The notes beneath the pieces are model-generated. The model was given only the letters and a program-made list of their open reading frames with translations. It was not told the origin of the DNA and did no database searches. Positions 1-8,182 of a stretch of 32,789 nucleotides of DNA are shown here, in pieces. The stretch is from assembly GCA_937922985.1 (NCBI GenBank), contig CALAKV010000026.1, positions 1 through 32,789 of the forward strand, given 5' to 3'. The DNA is from an uncultured bacterium (GTDB lineage: Bacteria; Patescibacteriota; Saccharimonadia; Saccharimonadales; Saccharimonadaceae). How positions within the stretch are numbered: position 1 is the stretch's first letter; each line of letters opens with the position of its first letter. The translations under genes were made by a program, and so were the position numbers.

Positions 1-883
1 TTTTCGAAATTTCTTCATCACTCAAAACAATCGGTGGAATATCTGGATCGGGCATGTATCGGTAATCTTGAGCTTCTTCTTTACTTCGTTGCGAAAATGT
101 TTTTTGCTCATCATCAAGCCAACCGCGGGTTTCCTGCTTGATTTTCTCACCTTTTTCAAGCAATCTCACTTGGCGTTCAAATTCATATTGAGCCGCTCGT
201 TCAACACTTCGAAAGCTATTTAAATTCTTAATTTCAGTTCGCGTTCCAAGTTTTTCATCACCGAATTTTCTCGCTGAAATATTTACATCAAAACGCATAT
301 TACCTTGATATAAATCACCATTTGTAACATCCGCAAAAACCATTCGCTTATGGAGTTCTTCAGCATAAGCACGCGCCTCTTCAGCCGAATGAATATCCGG
401 CATCGACACAATTTCAATTAAAGGAGTTCCGGCGCGATTTAAATCAACCAAAGAATGATCACCAAAATGAGTGAGTTTTCCGGCATCTTCTTCGAGATGA
501 GCGTGCTCAATTCGAACTTTTACTTCACCGCCACTAGGAAGTAGTGCAATAATCTCGCCCTCGCCAATAATTGGCTGATAGAGCTGTGATGTTTGATAAC
601 CCTTTGGTAAATCTGGGTAAAAATAATGTTTGCGGTCAAATCGGCTCACATTGGCAATTTTTGCGTTTAGTGCCTTTCCAGCTCGTACGGCTAGGCGAAC
701 CGCCTCTTTATTTAAAACTGGCAACATCCCTGGCAAGCCAAAATCAATCGGCGAAGTTGCTTCATTTGGCGATTTTTCTCGCGCGTCATTATCACTTCCG
801 CTAAAAAGCTTGGTTTTAGTTTTTAACTGAACATGACACTCAATCCCAATTGTCATTTCATATTTTTTTAAGATATCTTCCAT
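1..883 (-). CDS. gatB: Aspartyl/glutamyl-tRNA(Asn/Gln) amidotransferase subunit B, partial
   Basis: This is the N-terminal 294 codons of GatB; the gene runs off the left edge (the family is usually about 470-490 aa). GatB is the kinase/tRNA-binding subunit of GatCAB, which converts Glu-tRNA(Gln) and Asp-tRNA(Asn) to the amidated forms in the cytoplasm. My translation begins MEDILKKYEMTIGIECHVQL, the standard GatB opening, then gives FYPDLPKGYQTSQ, LVDLNRAGTPLIEI and, near the edge, DYRYMPDPDIPP, all family signatures. The ATG at 883-881 overlaps the TAA of the upstream gene as TAATG, so it is probably translated by coupling. It is the last gene visible of the gatC-gatA-(HEPN-like)-gatB operon. 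No internal stop was found in the visible part. Confidence 0.96.
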   Translation of the reverse strand, partial: MEDILKKYEMTIGIECHVQLKTKTKLFSGSDNDAREKSPNEATSPIDFGLPGMLPVLNKEAVRLAVRAGKALNAKIANVSRFDRKHYFYPDLPKGYQTSQLYQPIIGEGEIIALLPSGGEVKVRIEHAHLEEDAGKLTHFGDHSLVDLNRAGTPLIEIVSMPDIHSAEEARAYAEELHKRMVFADVTNGDLYQGNMRFDVNISARKFGDEKLGTRTEIKNLNSFRSVERAAQYEFERQVRLLEKGEKIKQETRGWLDDEQKTFSQRSKEEAQDYRYMPDPDIPPIVLSDEEISK

Positions 884-1296
884 TAAATTGCTCCTAAATC
901 TTTCAAAGCTTGTTTAAAACTATTCATTGCTCGGCGAGTTTGATCGAAATTAATCTGTGCGTCATTCTCATGAGCAACCACATTTCGAAGTTTGTGAGCG
1001 TGCCAAATTGAATTTGGGCTTGAAAATTTATATTTCGAATTTTTCAGCCGCTCACCCATCGTTTGGCCGGAAATTCGAAGCTCCCGCATCGCTGTATCAA
1101 CAAGTTTATCGGCATTAATTAAAGCTAAGTGCCAAGTTGCAGGTTCATCTTTTTTGATTGAATTTTCTATTTTTAGCCAATCGCCCTGAAACTTTAATTT
1201 ATCAAGTTGTATTTTTTCAGTTTTTGTAATTCCAATAAAGAAAAACAAAAGGCCAGCACAAATCAAAATAGAAACCGAAAGAATTACTAAATCCAT
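883..1296 (-). CDS. Membrane-anchored HEPN-like protein inside the gat operon
   Basis: 137 aa. Residues 3-24 form one hydrophobic segment, after which the chain is soluble and helical. Residues 104-109 read RNVVAH followed by E, which fits the RX4-6H motif of HEPN-superfamily proteins, many of which are RNases or nucleotide-binding modules; an upstream helix (about 55-75) with polar residues fits the four-helix HEPN layout. Function is not known. It is locked into the gat operon by one-base TAATG overlaps on both sides, with gatA before and gatB after, so it should be made in step with the amidotransferase. The HEPN assignment rests on this motif and the helical look alone; a structural-only HEPN relative of the DUF4145 kind is as likely as an active RNase. 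Confidence 0.75.
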   Translation of the reverse strand: MDLVILSVSILICAGLLFFFIGITKTEKIQLDKLKFQGDWLKIENSIKKDEPATWHLALINADKLVDTAMRELRISGQTMGERLKNSKYKFSSPNSIWHAHKLRNVVAHENDAQINFDQTRRAMNSFKQALKDLGAI

Positions 1297-2696
1297 TAGT
1301 TTTTCTCCAATTCATCAGCTAAAGCTAGAATTTTTGTATCCGATTTCATCTTTCCAATAATTTGAACACCGATAGGTAAGCCATTTTCAGTCTTACCAGA
1401 TGGAACAGAAACCGCAGGAAGTCCAGCGAGTGAAGCTGGTACACTCAAAACATCAGCTAGATACATTTTTACTGGATCGTGAGCATTTTCACCAATTTTA
1501 AATGCAGGAGTTGGCGCAACAGGGCCAACCAAAAAATCAACTTCTTCGAAAAGCTTATTAAACTCATTAATCAAAAGTGTGCGAGCTTTTTGCGCTTTTA
1601 AATAATAAGCATCATAAAATCCACTTGATAGAACATACGAACCAATCATAATTCGGCGTTTATTCTCAGCTTCAAAACCTTCATCGCGAGACTTGCCAAA
1701 AACTTCACTCAAGTTTTGAGCAGATTTTGAACGCAAACCGTAGCGAATTCCATCATATCGTGCTAAGTTTGAAGAAACCTCAGCCGGAACAATAATATAA
1801 TAAATAGCGAGCGAATATTTACTCATCGGTAGAGAAACCTCTACAATTTCATGCCCAGCTTTTCGCATTTTCTCAATATAGTCTTCAGTTATTTTTCTGA
1901 CTTCCGGGTCAACGCCTTCACTAAGAAATTCTTTAACTACGCCAATTTTTACCTTTTTTGAAACTTGTTCTTCTTGCCAAAAATCAGGCAAAGTCATCGC
2001 ATCACGCGCGTCAAGACCAGCCATGATGCGCATCACGAGGTTACTTTCTTTAGCAGTTTTTGCGAAAACACCGATCGTATCAGTTGAAGAAGCCATCGAC
2101 ACCACGCCAAATCGTGAAACTGTGCCATAGGTTGGTTTTACGCCATAGACACCGTTAAAACTTGCTGGCTGGCGAATTGAACCTCCAGTATCAGTTCCAA
2201 GCGCAAAAGGCACGATATCAAGTGCAGTAATTACCGCCGAACCACCAGATGAGCCACCCGCAACCCGCGTTTCATCGACTGAGTTTTTAGTTACGCCAAA
2301 AGCTGAGTTCTCGGTTGAACCACCGTGTGCAAAAGCGTCTAAGTTTGATTTTCCAATACAAATTGCACCAGCTTTTTCAAGTTTTTCAACCGCAGTCGCC
2401 TGAATTGGCGTTTCGAAATCTTTCAACATTTTACTTGAAGCTGTTGAAGGTGAACCAAATACCAAAAAATTATCCTTCGCCACAAAAGGAACACCTGCAA
2501 GCTCGCCAACTTCTTCACCTTTTGAAATCTTATCATCAATTTCTTGCGCTCGCGCTAAAGCTCGCTCTTCGGTCAAGCTCGTAAAAGCATTAAATTTTTC
2601 AGCATTTTTTGCCTTCGAAATAGCTTCTTTAACAAAATCAACTGCAGTCTTCTTTCCAGATAGAACTTGTTCTCTAATTTCAAAAATATTCGTCAT
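1296..2696 (-). CDS. gatA: Glu-tRNA(Gln)/Asp-tRNA(Asn) amidotransferase subunit A
   Basis: 466 aa, close to the usual 480. GatA is the amidase-signature subunit that hydrolyses glutamine and supplies ammonia to GatB. The catalytic Lys-cis-Ser-Ser set is visible: K74 in GVPFVAKDN, S149 in GGSSGGSA, and S173 in GTDTGGSIRQPA; the spacing matches characterised GatA proteins with a constant offset of five. The ATG follows gatC by seven bases and is preceded by an AGGAG-type site, so it belongs to the gatC operon. Its TAA overlaps the start of the HEPN-like gene. Together with gatB and gatC this indicates that the organism makes Gln-tRNA and/or Asn-tRNA by the indirect route. Confidence 0.97.
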   Translation of the reverse strand: MTNIFEIREQVLSGKKTAVDFVKEAISKAKNAEKFNAFTSLTEERALARAQEIDDKISKGEEVGELAGVPFVAKDNFLVFGSPSTASSKMLKDFETPIQATAVEKLEKAGAICIGKSNLDAFAHGGSTENSAFGVTKNSVDETRVAGGSSGGSAVITALDIVPFALGTDTGGSIRQPASFNGVYGVKPTYGTVSRFGVVSMASSTDTIGVFAKTAKESNLVMRIMAGLDARDAMTLPDFWQEEQVSKKVKIGVVKEFLSEGVDPEVRKITEDYIEKMRKAGHEIVEVSLPMSKYSLAIYYIIVPAEVSSNLARYDGIRYGLRSKSAQNLSEVFGKSRDEGFEAENKRRIMIGSYVLSSGFYDAYYLKAQKARTLLINEFNKLFEEVDFLVGPVAPTPAFKIGENAHDPVKMYLADVLSVPASLAGLPAVSVPSGKTENGLPIGVQIIGKMKSDTKILALADELEKN

Positions 2697-2703
2697 AATT
2701 CTC

Positions 2704-2997
2704 CTACAAAACCTTTGGAACTTTTACCTGATTATCTTCGATATTTTCACCCGCTAACTTTAAAAGTTCATCTCGTTTCACGCCATAATCATCAATTTCA
2801 TCTTCTCGCCAAACATTTTGATTTTTCGAAACCGAATAAGTTGGCTCCACGCCATCAGTATTCAATTCACCAAGTTGCTCAATATATTCAACAATATTCC
2901 CTAAATCAGTTTGAAGATTCGAAATTTCTTCTTCACTTAGCGAAATACTCGAAAGCTCCGCCAAGTGTTTAACTTCATCTTTTGATATTTTTTCCAT
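2704..2997 (-). CDS. gatC: Glu-tRNA(Gln)/Asp-tRNA(Asn) amidotransferase subunit C
   Basis: 97 aa, the normal size. GatC is the small subunit that wraps around GatA and holds the GatA-GatB complex together. The opening MEKISKDEVKHLAELSSISLS, with the later stretch DLGNIVEYIEQL, is the standard GatC N-terminal helical pair. It is first in the gat operon. The ATG at 2997 sits seven bases after a TATACT -10 box with no Shine-Dalgarno sequence between, so the message is probably leaderless. Confidence 0.95.
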   Translation of the reverse strand: MEKISKDEVKHLAELSSISLSEEEISNLQTDLGNIVEYIEQLGELNTDGVEPTYSVSKNQNVWREDEIDDYGVKRDELLKLAGENIEDNQVKVPKVL

Positions 2998-3033
2998 ACA
3001 CTTAAGTATACCACTTTTCGAAAGATTTTTAAA
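2998..3033 (-). promoter_or_regulatory. Promoter of the gat operon, leaderless type
   Basis: On the minus strand a -35-like TTTAAA (3028-3033) is followed after 17 bases by TATACT (3005-3010), then seven bases to the gatC ATG. The start site should fall at or within a base or two of the ATG. The -10 is good and the -35 is weak. Confidence 0.7.
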
Positions 3034-3035
3034 GT

Positions 3036-3057
3036 AAAAACTCCCAAAAACTGGAAG
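3036..3057 (-). terminator. Intrinsic terminator after uvrB and its broken neighbour
   Basis: On the minus strand CTTCCA (from 3057-3052) pairs with TGGGAG (from 3046-3041), with one G-U pair, across a five-base loop, and is followed by TTTTT. It lies just upstream of the gatC promoter and separates the uvrB unit from the gat operon. Confidence 0.75.
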
Positions 3058-3066
3058 CCTTTAAGT

Positions 3067-3276
3067 TTATTTTTTCTCATTTTTTTCGATTCGTTGATTT
3101 AGCTCGTTTATTAAATTCATTTGAGCGGCATTAATTTCACCCGAAGTCTTAATATCGTTATTAATTCTTTGGTGAAGAAAAATTACTCCAGCCGAAAGAA
3201 TTAAATTCCATAAGATGAGCAACAAAACCGCAATTATTTTAAAAAGTTTCTTGTCTTTTTAATTAATAAATTTCAT
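3067..3276 (-). pseudogene. Small membrane protein gene interrupted by an in-frame TAA
   Basis: Seven bases after the uvrB stop an AGGA ribosome site precedes ATG (3276-3274), but codon 6 is TAA (3261-3259). Beyond that stop the same frame stays open for 63 codons: a basic start (KDKKLFK), a hydrophobic helix rich in I, V and L, and a polar C-terminal helix ending EKNEKK, then TAA at 3069-3067 and a terminator. The layout resembles the intact 66-aa membrane protein at 10544-10744. Either the gene is broken by a point mutation or sequencing error, or translation starts inside at a TTG codon in the membrane segment, which seems less likely. Confidence 0.6.
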
Positions 3277-3283
3277 AAATTTC

Positions 3284-5260
3284 CTATTTCACCATCTTCT
3301 TTCGAATCTCCGCAATCTGATCTCGCAAATCTGCCGCTTCCTCAAAAAGCAAATTAGCACTGGCAAAATTCATTTGATTTGTTAAATCTCGTAGTAAATT
3401 TTCCCATTCTTCACGCGGAATTTTTCGCAAATCCAATTTTGGTTTTTTGTCTTTTTGCGGGATAATCGCTCGCAAACCTTCACCAATCTCACTCGCCACG
3501 CTTTTTGGCGTAATTCCGTTTTCGAAATTATATTTTTGCTGGATTTCTCGCCGCCGATTTGTTTCATCGATTGCGATCTTCATTGAGCGTGTAATTTTAT
3601 CGGCATACATAATCACTTTTCCTTCTTCATGCCGAGCTGCTCGCCCAATTGTTTGAATCAACGCACTTTCTGAACGCAAAAAACCTTCTTTATCAGCATC
3701 CATAATTGCTACCAATGAAACTTCTGGCAAGTCCAAGCCTTCACGCAAAAGATTAATTCCTACCAAAACATCATAAACGCCGCTGCGCAAATCACGCAAA
3801 ATATCACCACGCTCCAACGTGTCAATTTCGCTATGAATATATGCCGTCTTCACACCATTTTCTTCTAGAAATCCACTCAGATCTTCCGCCATTCGCTTGG
3901 TTAAAGTTGTCACCAAAACGCGCTGATTTTTCGAAATTCGCTTTCGAATTTCTTCCATTAAATCATCAACTTGACCTTCAATTTTTCGAACTTCAATTTT
4001 AGGATCAAGCAAACCTGTTGGGCGAATTACCTGCTGAGCTGGTTTTGGTGAATGTTCAAGTTCAAAATCACCAGGAGTTGCTGAAACGTAAATCGCCTGA
4101 TTGATATGTTTATAGAATTCTTCGAAAGTTAGCGGCCGATTATCTAGTGCTGAGGGCAAACGAAAGCCATTATCCACCAAAACTATTTTGCGAGCACGGT
4201 CACCATTAAACATTCCACGAACTTGTGGTAAAGTCATATGCGATTCATCAACTAAAAGCAAAAAATCATCAGGAAAATAATCTAGTAAAGTTGCAGGTTG
4301 CTCACCAGCTGAACGCTCAGTTAAGTAGCGCGTGTAATTTTCGATACCTTTAACAAAACCGGTTTCATGAAGCATTTCAAGATCATATTTAGTGCGCTGT
4401 GTTAGGCGTTGAGCTTCCAAAAACTTCTTATTTTTTTCGAAATATTCATGGCGTGCATAAAATTCTTTTTCAATTTGTGGAATCGCTCGATCAATAATTT
4501 CCTTTGGCGTAGCGTAATGTGAATTTGGAAAAATATCAAAAAACTGTGGCTTTTCTAGAATTTCGCCCGTAAGTGGATTCAATATAATCAAGCGGTCAAT
4601 TTCATCGCCGAAAAATTCCACTCGCACCGCTAAATCTGAGCCAGCCGTAAAAATATCAATCGTATCACCACGAACCCGAAAAGTTCCACGCGCAAAATCT
4701 ACATCATTTCGCTCATACTGAATATCTTTCAAGTGTCGCAAAAACTTCTCTCGGTTATATCGCATTCCAGGCTTAATATGAAGCGCCATTTGCATATAAC
4801 TCGCCGGCGAACCGATACCATAAATACAACTCACGCTTGAAACAATAATTGTGTCATTTCGAGTTAAAAGCGCCTCGGTTGCAGCATGGCGGAGTTTTTC
4901 GATTTCTTCGTTGATTCGCGAATCTTTCTCAATATATGTATCTGTGCTGGCAATATAAGCTTCGGGCTGATAATAATCAAAATAGCTCACAAAATAATGA
5001 ACTTCATTTTCAGGAAAAAACTTTTTAAATTCACTATAAAGCTGTGCAGCAAGAGTTTTATTATGCGCCAAAATCAAAGTTGGTTTTTGAGTGGCTTGAA
5101 TAATATTTGCCATTGTAAAAGTTTTACCCGAACCAGTCACGCCCAACAAAGTTTGTTCACGCTCACCATTTTTTAAACCTTCAACTAATTGCGAAATTGC
5201 TTGCGGCTGATCTCCGGTTGGTTGATATTTTGATTTTAATTTAAACTCGCGATATTTCAT
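3284..5260 (-). CDS. uvrB: UvrABC nucleotide excision repair subunit B
   Basis: 658 aa from the ATG at 5260. UvrB is the damage-verifying helicase of nucleotide excision repair, receiving DNA from UvrA and recruiting UvrC. Visible motifs are the Walker [13 protein letters not shown] near residue 40, the beta-hairpin region with [15 protein letters not shown], the DEAD-like LLVDESH, helicase motifs V-VI ([23 protein letters not shown]) and a C-terminal UVR domain ([16 protein letters not shown]). The frame is also open 12 codons upstream to a TTG at 5296, but the ATG fits the family opening ([18 protein letters not shown]) and lies seven bases after a TAAAAT box with TTGCTT 17 bases further up, so the ATG is the start and the message is probably leaderless. 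Confidence 0.97.
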   Translation of the reverse strand: MKYREFKLKSKYQPTGDQPQAISQLVEGLKNGEREQTLLGVTGSGKTFTMANIIQATQKPTLILAHNKTLAAQLYSEFKKFFPENEVHYFVSYFDYYQPEAYIASTDTYIEKDSRINEEIEKLRHAATEALLTRNDTIIVSSVSCIYGIGSPASYMQMALHIKPGMRYNREKFLRHLKDIQYERNDVDFARGTFRVRGDTIDIFTAGSDLAVRVEFFGDEIDRLIILNPLTGEILEKPQFFDIFPNSHYATPKEIIDRAIPQIEKEFYARHEYFEKNKKFLEAQRLTQRTKYDLEMLHETGFVKGIENYTRYLTERSAGEQPATLLDYFPDDFLLLVDESHMTLPQVRGMFNGDRARKIVLVDNGFRLPSALDNRPLTFEEFYKHINQAIYVSATPGDFELEHSPKPAQQVIRPTGLLDPKIEVRKIEGQVDDLMEEIRKRISKNQRVLVTTLTKRMAEDLSGFLEENGVKTAYIHSEIDTLERGDILRDLRSGVYDVLVGINLLREGLDLPEVSLVAIMDADKEGFLRSESALIQTIGRAARHEEGKVIMYADKITRSMKIAIDETNRRREIQQKYNFENGITPKSVASEIGEGLRAIIPQKDKKPKLDLRKIPREEWENLLRDLTNQMNFASANLLFEEAADLRDQIAEIRKKMVK

Positions 5261-5296
5261 TATTTCTATTTTATAATATATTTTGTTAAAAAGCAA
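5261..5296 (-). promoter_or_regulatory. Promoter of uvrB
   Basis: Minus-strand TTGCTT (5291-5296), 17-base spacer, TAAAAT (5268-5273), then seven bases to the uvrB ATG. Several AT-rich -10 registers overlap here (TATTAT, TATAAA, TAAAAT); the one chosen has the best spacing. No ribosome site lies before the ATG. Confidence 0.6.
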
Positions 5297-5318
5297 AACC
5301 GCCCATTTTTGAGCGGTT
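5297..5318 (-). terminator. Intrinsic terminator after the DUF805/SHOCT gene
   Basis: Minus-strand AACCGCTC and GGGCGGTT form an eight-base-pair stem with one G-U pair around a six-base loop, followed by TTGCTTTTT. It is one of four near-identical terminators in the window. Confidence 0.85.
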
Positions 5319-5326
5319 AAACTATT

Positions 5327-5583
5327 TTATATATCTAAAATTTTCTTTTTAGCTTTTTTGAATTCTTCTTCAGTTAAAATTCCTTCATCATAAAGTTTTT
5401 TAACTTTTCGAAGTTCACTACTATAAGAATCGCTCTCATCTTTAGAGTCTTTAAAATTTAAAATATTATCCCTTTCATTCATCACATATTTATATGCTTC
5501 GGCAATTTGCGAATCATCATAAAAACCTTTACAAATTCTTTTTACATAAGAACCGTCTGTTGAAGTAAAATTAAGAAATACCC
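5327..5583 (-). pseudogene. C-terminal SHOCT part of a frameshifted membrane protein
   Basis: This frame carries the missing end of the gene at 5571-6026. From the G run at 5581-5586 it reads GVFLNFTSTDGSYVKRI, a polar linker, and ends in LRKVKKLYDEGILTEEEFKKAKKKIL, an evident SHOCT domain (a short C-terminal module often found on membrane or stress proteins). There is no start codon of its own in a sensible place; the open frame upstream of the G run is just the membrane gene read out of frame. Removing one G joins the two parts into one protein of about 232 aa. Confidence 0.75.
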
Positions 5584-6026
5584 CCCATAAACATTCCATA
5601 TATAATAAAGATAAATATAAAAATACCAAGTATAACAGCATTTCCAGAGCTATACGTTGCCTTTGGATCATAAGAAGCAACTAATAGATAGGAGAATAAC
5701 ATAATGAAACCATTTATAATCACTAATGTATTTCTTAAATCTTTCTCAACGCCTATATCGTTCATCCTACGAAAATCAAGATATAAAGATAAACCAGAAA
5801 GACAGATAAAAATCAAAAGACTAATTACTATAACGGGACTACCGCTACTAAATAACCCGACAGGAATAAGAAACCTATCAATTAAATAAATTATAAAACT
5901 AATAAGAAAATACATTGGACCATTGATCCTTGGCTCATTAGCTCTACCATCCTTAACAGTTCTAATATATCTAGCCATCTCAAATAGAGCCGGCCTATCT
6001 ATTAAATTCAAATTTATTTTACTCAT
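5571..6026 (-). CDS. DUF805-like membrane protein, N-terminal part of a frameshifted gene
   Basis: 151 aa before the stop. Four hydrophobic segments are seen (about residues 40-57, 63-82, 101-118 and 128-147), with FRRMNDIG between the second and third, which resembles the R-R-x-x-D-x-G loop of DUF805 family membrane proteins. The frame ends just after six G (5581-5586): GGG GGT ATT TCT TAA. With five G the frame runs on into the SHOCT domain. So as written the protein loses its cytoplasmic tail. Function is unknown; DUF805-SHOCT proteins are uncharacterised. It has its own promoter upstream. No TTCGAA sites occur in this stretch, unlike most genes here. Confidence 0.7.
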   Translation of the reverse strand: MSKINLNLIDRPALFEMARYIRTVKDGRANEPRINGPMYFLISFIIYLIDRFLIPVGLFSSGSPVIVISLLIFICLSGLSLYLDFRRMNDIGVEKDLRNTLVIINGFIMLFSYLLVASYDPKATYSSGNAVILGIFIFIFIIYGMFMGGIS

Positions 6027-6063
6027 TTACAATCACTTCAACTTTCATTATTAAGATATTTTC

Positions 6064-6093
6064 ATTATAATGATATCATTTTCATTTTTTCAA
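6064..6093 (-). promoter_or_regulatory. Promoter of the DUF805/SHOCT gene
   Basis: Minus-strand TTGAAA (6088-6093), 18-base spacer, TATAAT (6064-6069). About 37 bases lie between the -10 box and the ATG at 6026; they contain a possible nine-codon reading frame (6048-6019, MKVEVIVNE) that overlaps the start of the membrane gene. Confidence 0.75.
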
Positions 6094-6118
6094 GTCAATT
6101 ACTTTACACAAAAAGCAA

Positions 6119-6139
6119 AACCGCCCAAATTGAGCGGTT
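6119..6139 (-). terminator. Intrinsic terminator of the gap-rpiB-rpe-pfkB operon
   Basis: Minus-strand AACCGCTC pairs with GGGCGGTT around a short AT-rich loop and is followed by TTGCTTTTT. It lies directly after the stop of the LOG gene and closes the operon that starts at gap. Confidence 0.85.
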
Positions 6140-6143
6140 AGTT

Positions 6144-6752
6144 TTATCCATTTCCAGCACGTTTTTCTGAAAGATGTTCGTCATCTTGTGGTGCAATAAA
6201 ATCTGCGTTTTTCTCATCAAGCCTTGCAATCACTTTTCGAACAAGCCGCTCAGGGTTATTATCATAAATGATATCTTTCGTTCCTGGCGCTTCAACATTT
6301 TGCAAGAGTGTTGGAACATAATCCGCCAAAGCAGTACTTCCAAGCAAAACACCGCAAACCTTGCGCGATTCTAAAGCGGTTGCCAGTTCGTGAAGCGAGC
6401 CCATTCGACCACCAACTGTAATCACTGCATCACTAGAAAGCACCAAATGCGTATCACGCCCAACATAACTCATTCCCGTAAAATTAATATAATCAAAAGG
6501 CTTAAACGGTAATTTATAAGTATTTACATGCTGCCGAAAACTTGAAGCGGGTGAAAAACCAATACTTAATCCCGTTCGCCCCTTAACGCTCACTGCACCC
6601 AAAGCTGCGTGATGAGGCAAACCAACTGTCGCACCAGTTGTTAGGATTTTCCCTTGCCGAACAATCTCTTGCCCTAGCCTAAAAGCTAAATCTCGTGAAG
6701 CTAATACGCTATCACCCGTTGCCGCTCCCGAAACACAAATTTGATATCTCAT
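6144..6752 (-). CDS. LOG/SLOG family Rossmann-fold protein
   Basis: 202 aa. The N-terminal strand and glycine turn (ICVSGAATGDS) and the motif GGRMGSLHE at 114-122, a variant of the LOG-family GGxGTxxE, point to the SLOG superfamily of nucleotide- or nucleoside-monophosphate-binding proteins, which includes cytokinin-activating phosphoribohydrolases. The Gly-Thr pair of the active LOG enzymes is replaced by Gly-Ser, so hydrolase activity is uncertain. It is the last gene of the sugar-phosphate operon, preceded by an AAGGAG site, and is followed at once by a strong terminator. A role linked to nucleoside or ribose phosphate salvage would fit its neighbours pfkB, rpe and rpiB, but this is inference. 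Confidence 0.8.
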   Translation of the reverse strand: MRYQICVSGAATGDSVLASRDLAFRLGQEIVRQGKILTTGATVGLPHHAALGAVSVKGRTGLSIGFSPASSFRQHVNTYKLPFKPFDYINFTGMSYVGRDTHLVLSSDAVITVGGRMGSLHELATALESRKVCGVLLGSTALADYVPTLLQNVEAPGTKDIIYDNNPERLVRKVIARLDEKNADFIAPQDDEHLSEKRAGNG

Positions 6753-6762
6753 TTTTCTCCTT

Positions 6763-7215
6763 TTAAAATAATTTTTCTTCTATTTGCTTGATTGAATAAT
6801 TTGAAAATTCCTGCTGATATTTCTCAATAATTTGTTGTTTTAATTCTTTTTCGAAAAAAGTTTTTGAATGTTTAGCTAAGTTCATTATTCTTTTATTTCT
6901 TTCAACATCTTTTTTGTTTACTGAAACCAAACCATCTTCTGCGAAAAATATTGCATTGCCAAATTCAGCCCAAAATTCTTCATTATTCAGATGATTAGCT
7001 AAAGCCGAGAAAGCTTCAACCATCAAAATACTATCACCAGAAAACCCCAGCCTTCTCTCAATATTATGTGATTTTCGATACAACTCCGCCATAATTTGAG
7101 CTGAAACACTCTTTAATTCTGGTTTTTTAGCTTCTATTTTTGAAACACCAAAATCAAATTTTCTTGCATAAGCACCGCTCAATCCGAGCAATTCCGAGAG
7201 TCTATAACTTCTCAT
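6763..7215 (-). CDS. Unknown 150-aa helical protein in the sugar-phosphate operon
   Basis: I do not recognise this family. The protein is soluble, rich in charged residues and predicted to be mostly helical, with a basic N-terminus (MRSYRLSELL), a middle section IERRLGFSGDSILMVEAFS and a lysine/glutamate-rich C-terminal helix. There is no signal peptide or membrane segment and no cysteine cluster. Its ATG overlaps the pfkB TGA as ATGA, so the two are translationally coupled, which ties its expression to the kinase. A regulatory or structural partner is possible but nothing in the sequence shows it. Confidence 0.8.
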   Translation of the reverse strand: MRSYRLSELLGLSGAYARKFDFGVSKIEAKKPELKSVSAQIMAELYRKSHNIERRLGFSGDSILMVEAFSALANHLNNEEFWAEFGNAIFFAEDGLVSVNKKDVERNKRIMNLAKHSKTFFEKELKQQIIEKYQQEFSNYSIKQIEEKLF

Positions 7216-8180
7216 AACCGAATCTCCTGCATTGGCATTGAATGAAGCTTTACATTCTTATATAAAATCCCTTTTTTTGCGCCCATGTATTGAATTACTG
7301 ATGTTGAATTTGCACTAGCGAATAAAATACTTTCTTTAATATCAGCGCCCTGAGCCCACTGGCTCACAAAGCCTGAACCAAACGCATCACCAGCACCAGT
7401 CCTATCTATTGACGGTACGTCTTCATACATTCCAGCACGAATAATTTTGCCATCAGAAGCTGCCCAAACACCATTCGCTCCATCTGTTAAAATTGCAACT
7501 TCCACAAAACTACAAGCATTTCGAACCAGCTCTTCAGCAGAAACTCCCTCAAAAATTAAACTTGCTTCCTCTTTGTTTACAATTAAAACTTCGACATCTT
7601 GAAGTAAAGTTCGAACTTTTTCAGGCTCTTGGAGTTCTTTCTTGCCAGGGTTCCATGCTATTCTTGCGCCTTTTTTTATAGCTTCTTTAAAAATTTTTAG
7701 GAGTGCATCAAATCTGCCAGATAAGTTCGAAACATAAACCCAATCGAATTCACCATATTTTAATTCAAAATTTTCAGCGTAAATATGTTCCGAGGCACCA
7801 CGATAAGTTAAAATTGTTCGTTCACCATTTGGCGCTAAAATAATAGTTGAATAGTCTGTATTAAATCTTTTCGAAAATTCAACACGCGAAGTGTCAATAG
7901 ATTCTTCATCAAGCATTTTTAAAATTTGTTCGCCCGAAGAATCCTCTCCAACCACACCCATAAAACTTGAAATCAGACCTTGCCTCGCAAAAGTTGTTGC
8001 AGCATTAGTAGCGCCACCACCACTCGAAATATCAATATTTTGAATATCAATTTTTGAACCAAGCTGGAATTCAACTACATCTTGGTTTTCCGCCATTGAA
8101 ATCAAACGAAATTCAGGCGAATTACTCAAAAAAACATCCTGAGTAGCCGCTCCAATTGATAAAACTTTTGGCAAATTCAC
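7212..8180 (-). CDS. PfkB-family carbohydrate or nucleoside kinase
   Basis: 322 aa. The fold is the ribokinase/PfkB type: GGGATNAA at 54-61 (substrate-binding glycine motif), GVVGEDSSGEQ near 76, and the ATP/anion-hole signature DRTGAGDAF at 259-267 with D265 as the expected catalytic base. Substrate cannot be read from sequence; ribose, adenosine and fructose-6-phosphate kinases all look alike here. Position between rpe and the LOG gene suggests it feeds a pentose or nucleoside into the pentose-phosphate genes. It starts with GTG (8180-8178), two bases after the rpe stop, with AAGGGG as ribosome site; this start gives the natural opening MNLPKVLSIGAATQD. Confidence 0.9.
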   Translation of the reverse strand: MNLPKVLSIGAATQDVFLSNSPEFRLISMAENQDVVEFQLGSKIDIQNIDISSGGGATNAATTFARQGLISSFMGVVGEDSSGEQILKMLDEESIDTSRVEFSKRFNTDYSTIILAPNGERTILTYRGASEHIYAENFELKYGEFDWVYVSNLSGRFDALLKIFKEAIKKGARIAWNPGKKELQEPEKVRTLLQDVEVLIVNKEEASLIFEGVSAEELVRNACSFVEVAILTDGANGVWAASDGKIIRAGMYEDVPSIDRTGAGDAFGSGFVSQWAQGADIKESILFASANSTSVIQYMGAKKGILYKNVKLHSMPMQEIRL

Positions 8181-8182
8181 TT

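Noticed and set aside
5261..5296. TTG start of uvrB 12 codons upstream
   Set aside because: The codon lies in the -35 element and the added residues do not match UvrB; the ATG at 5260 does.
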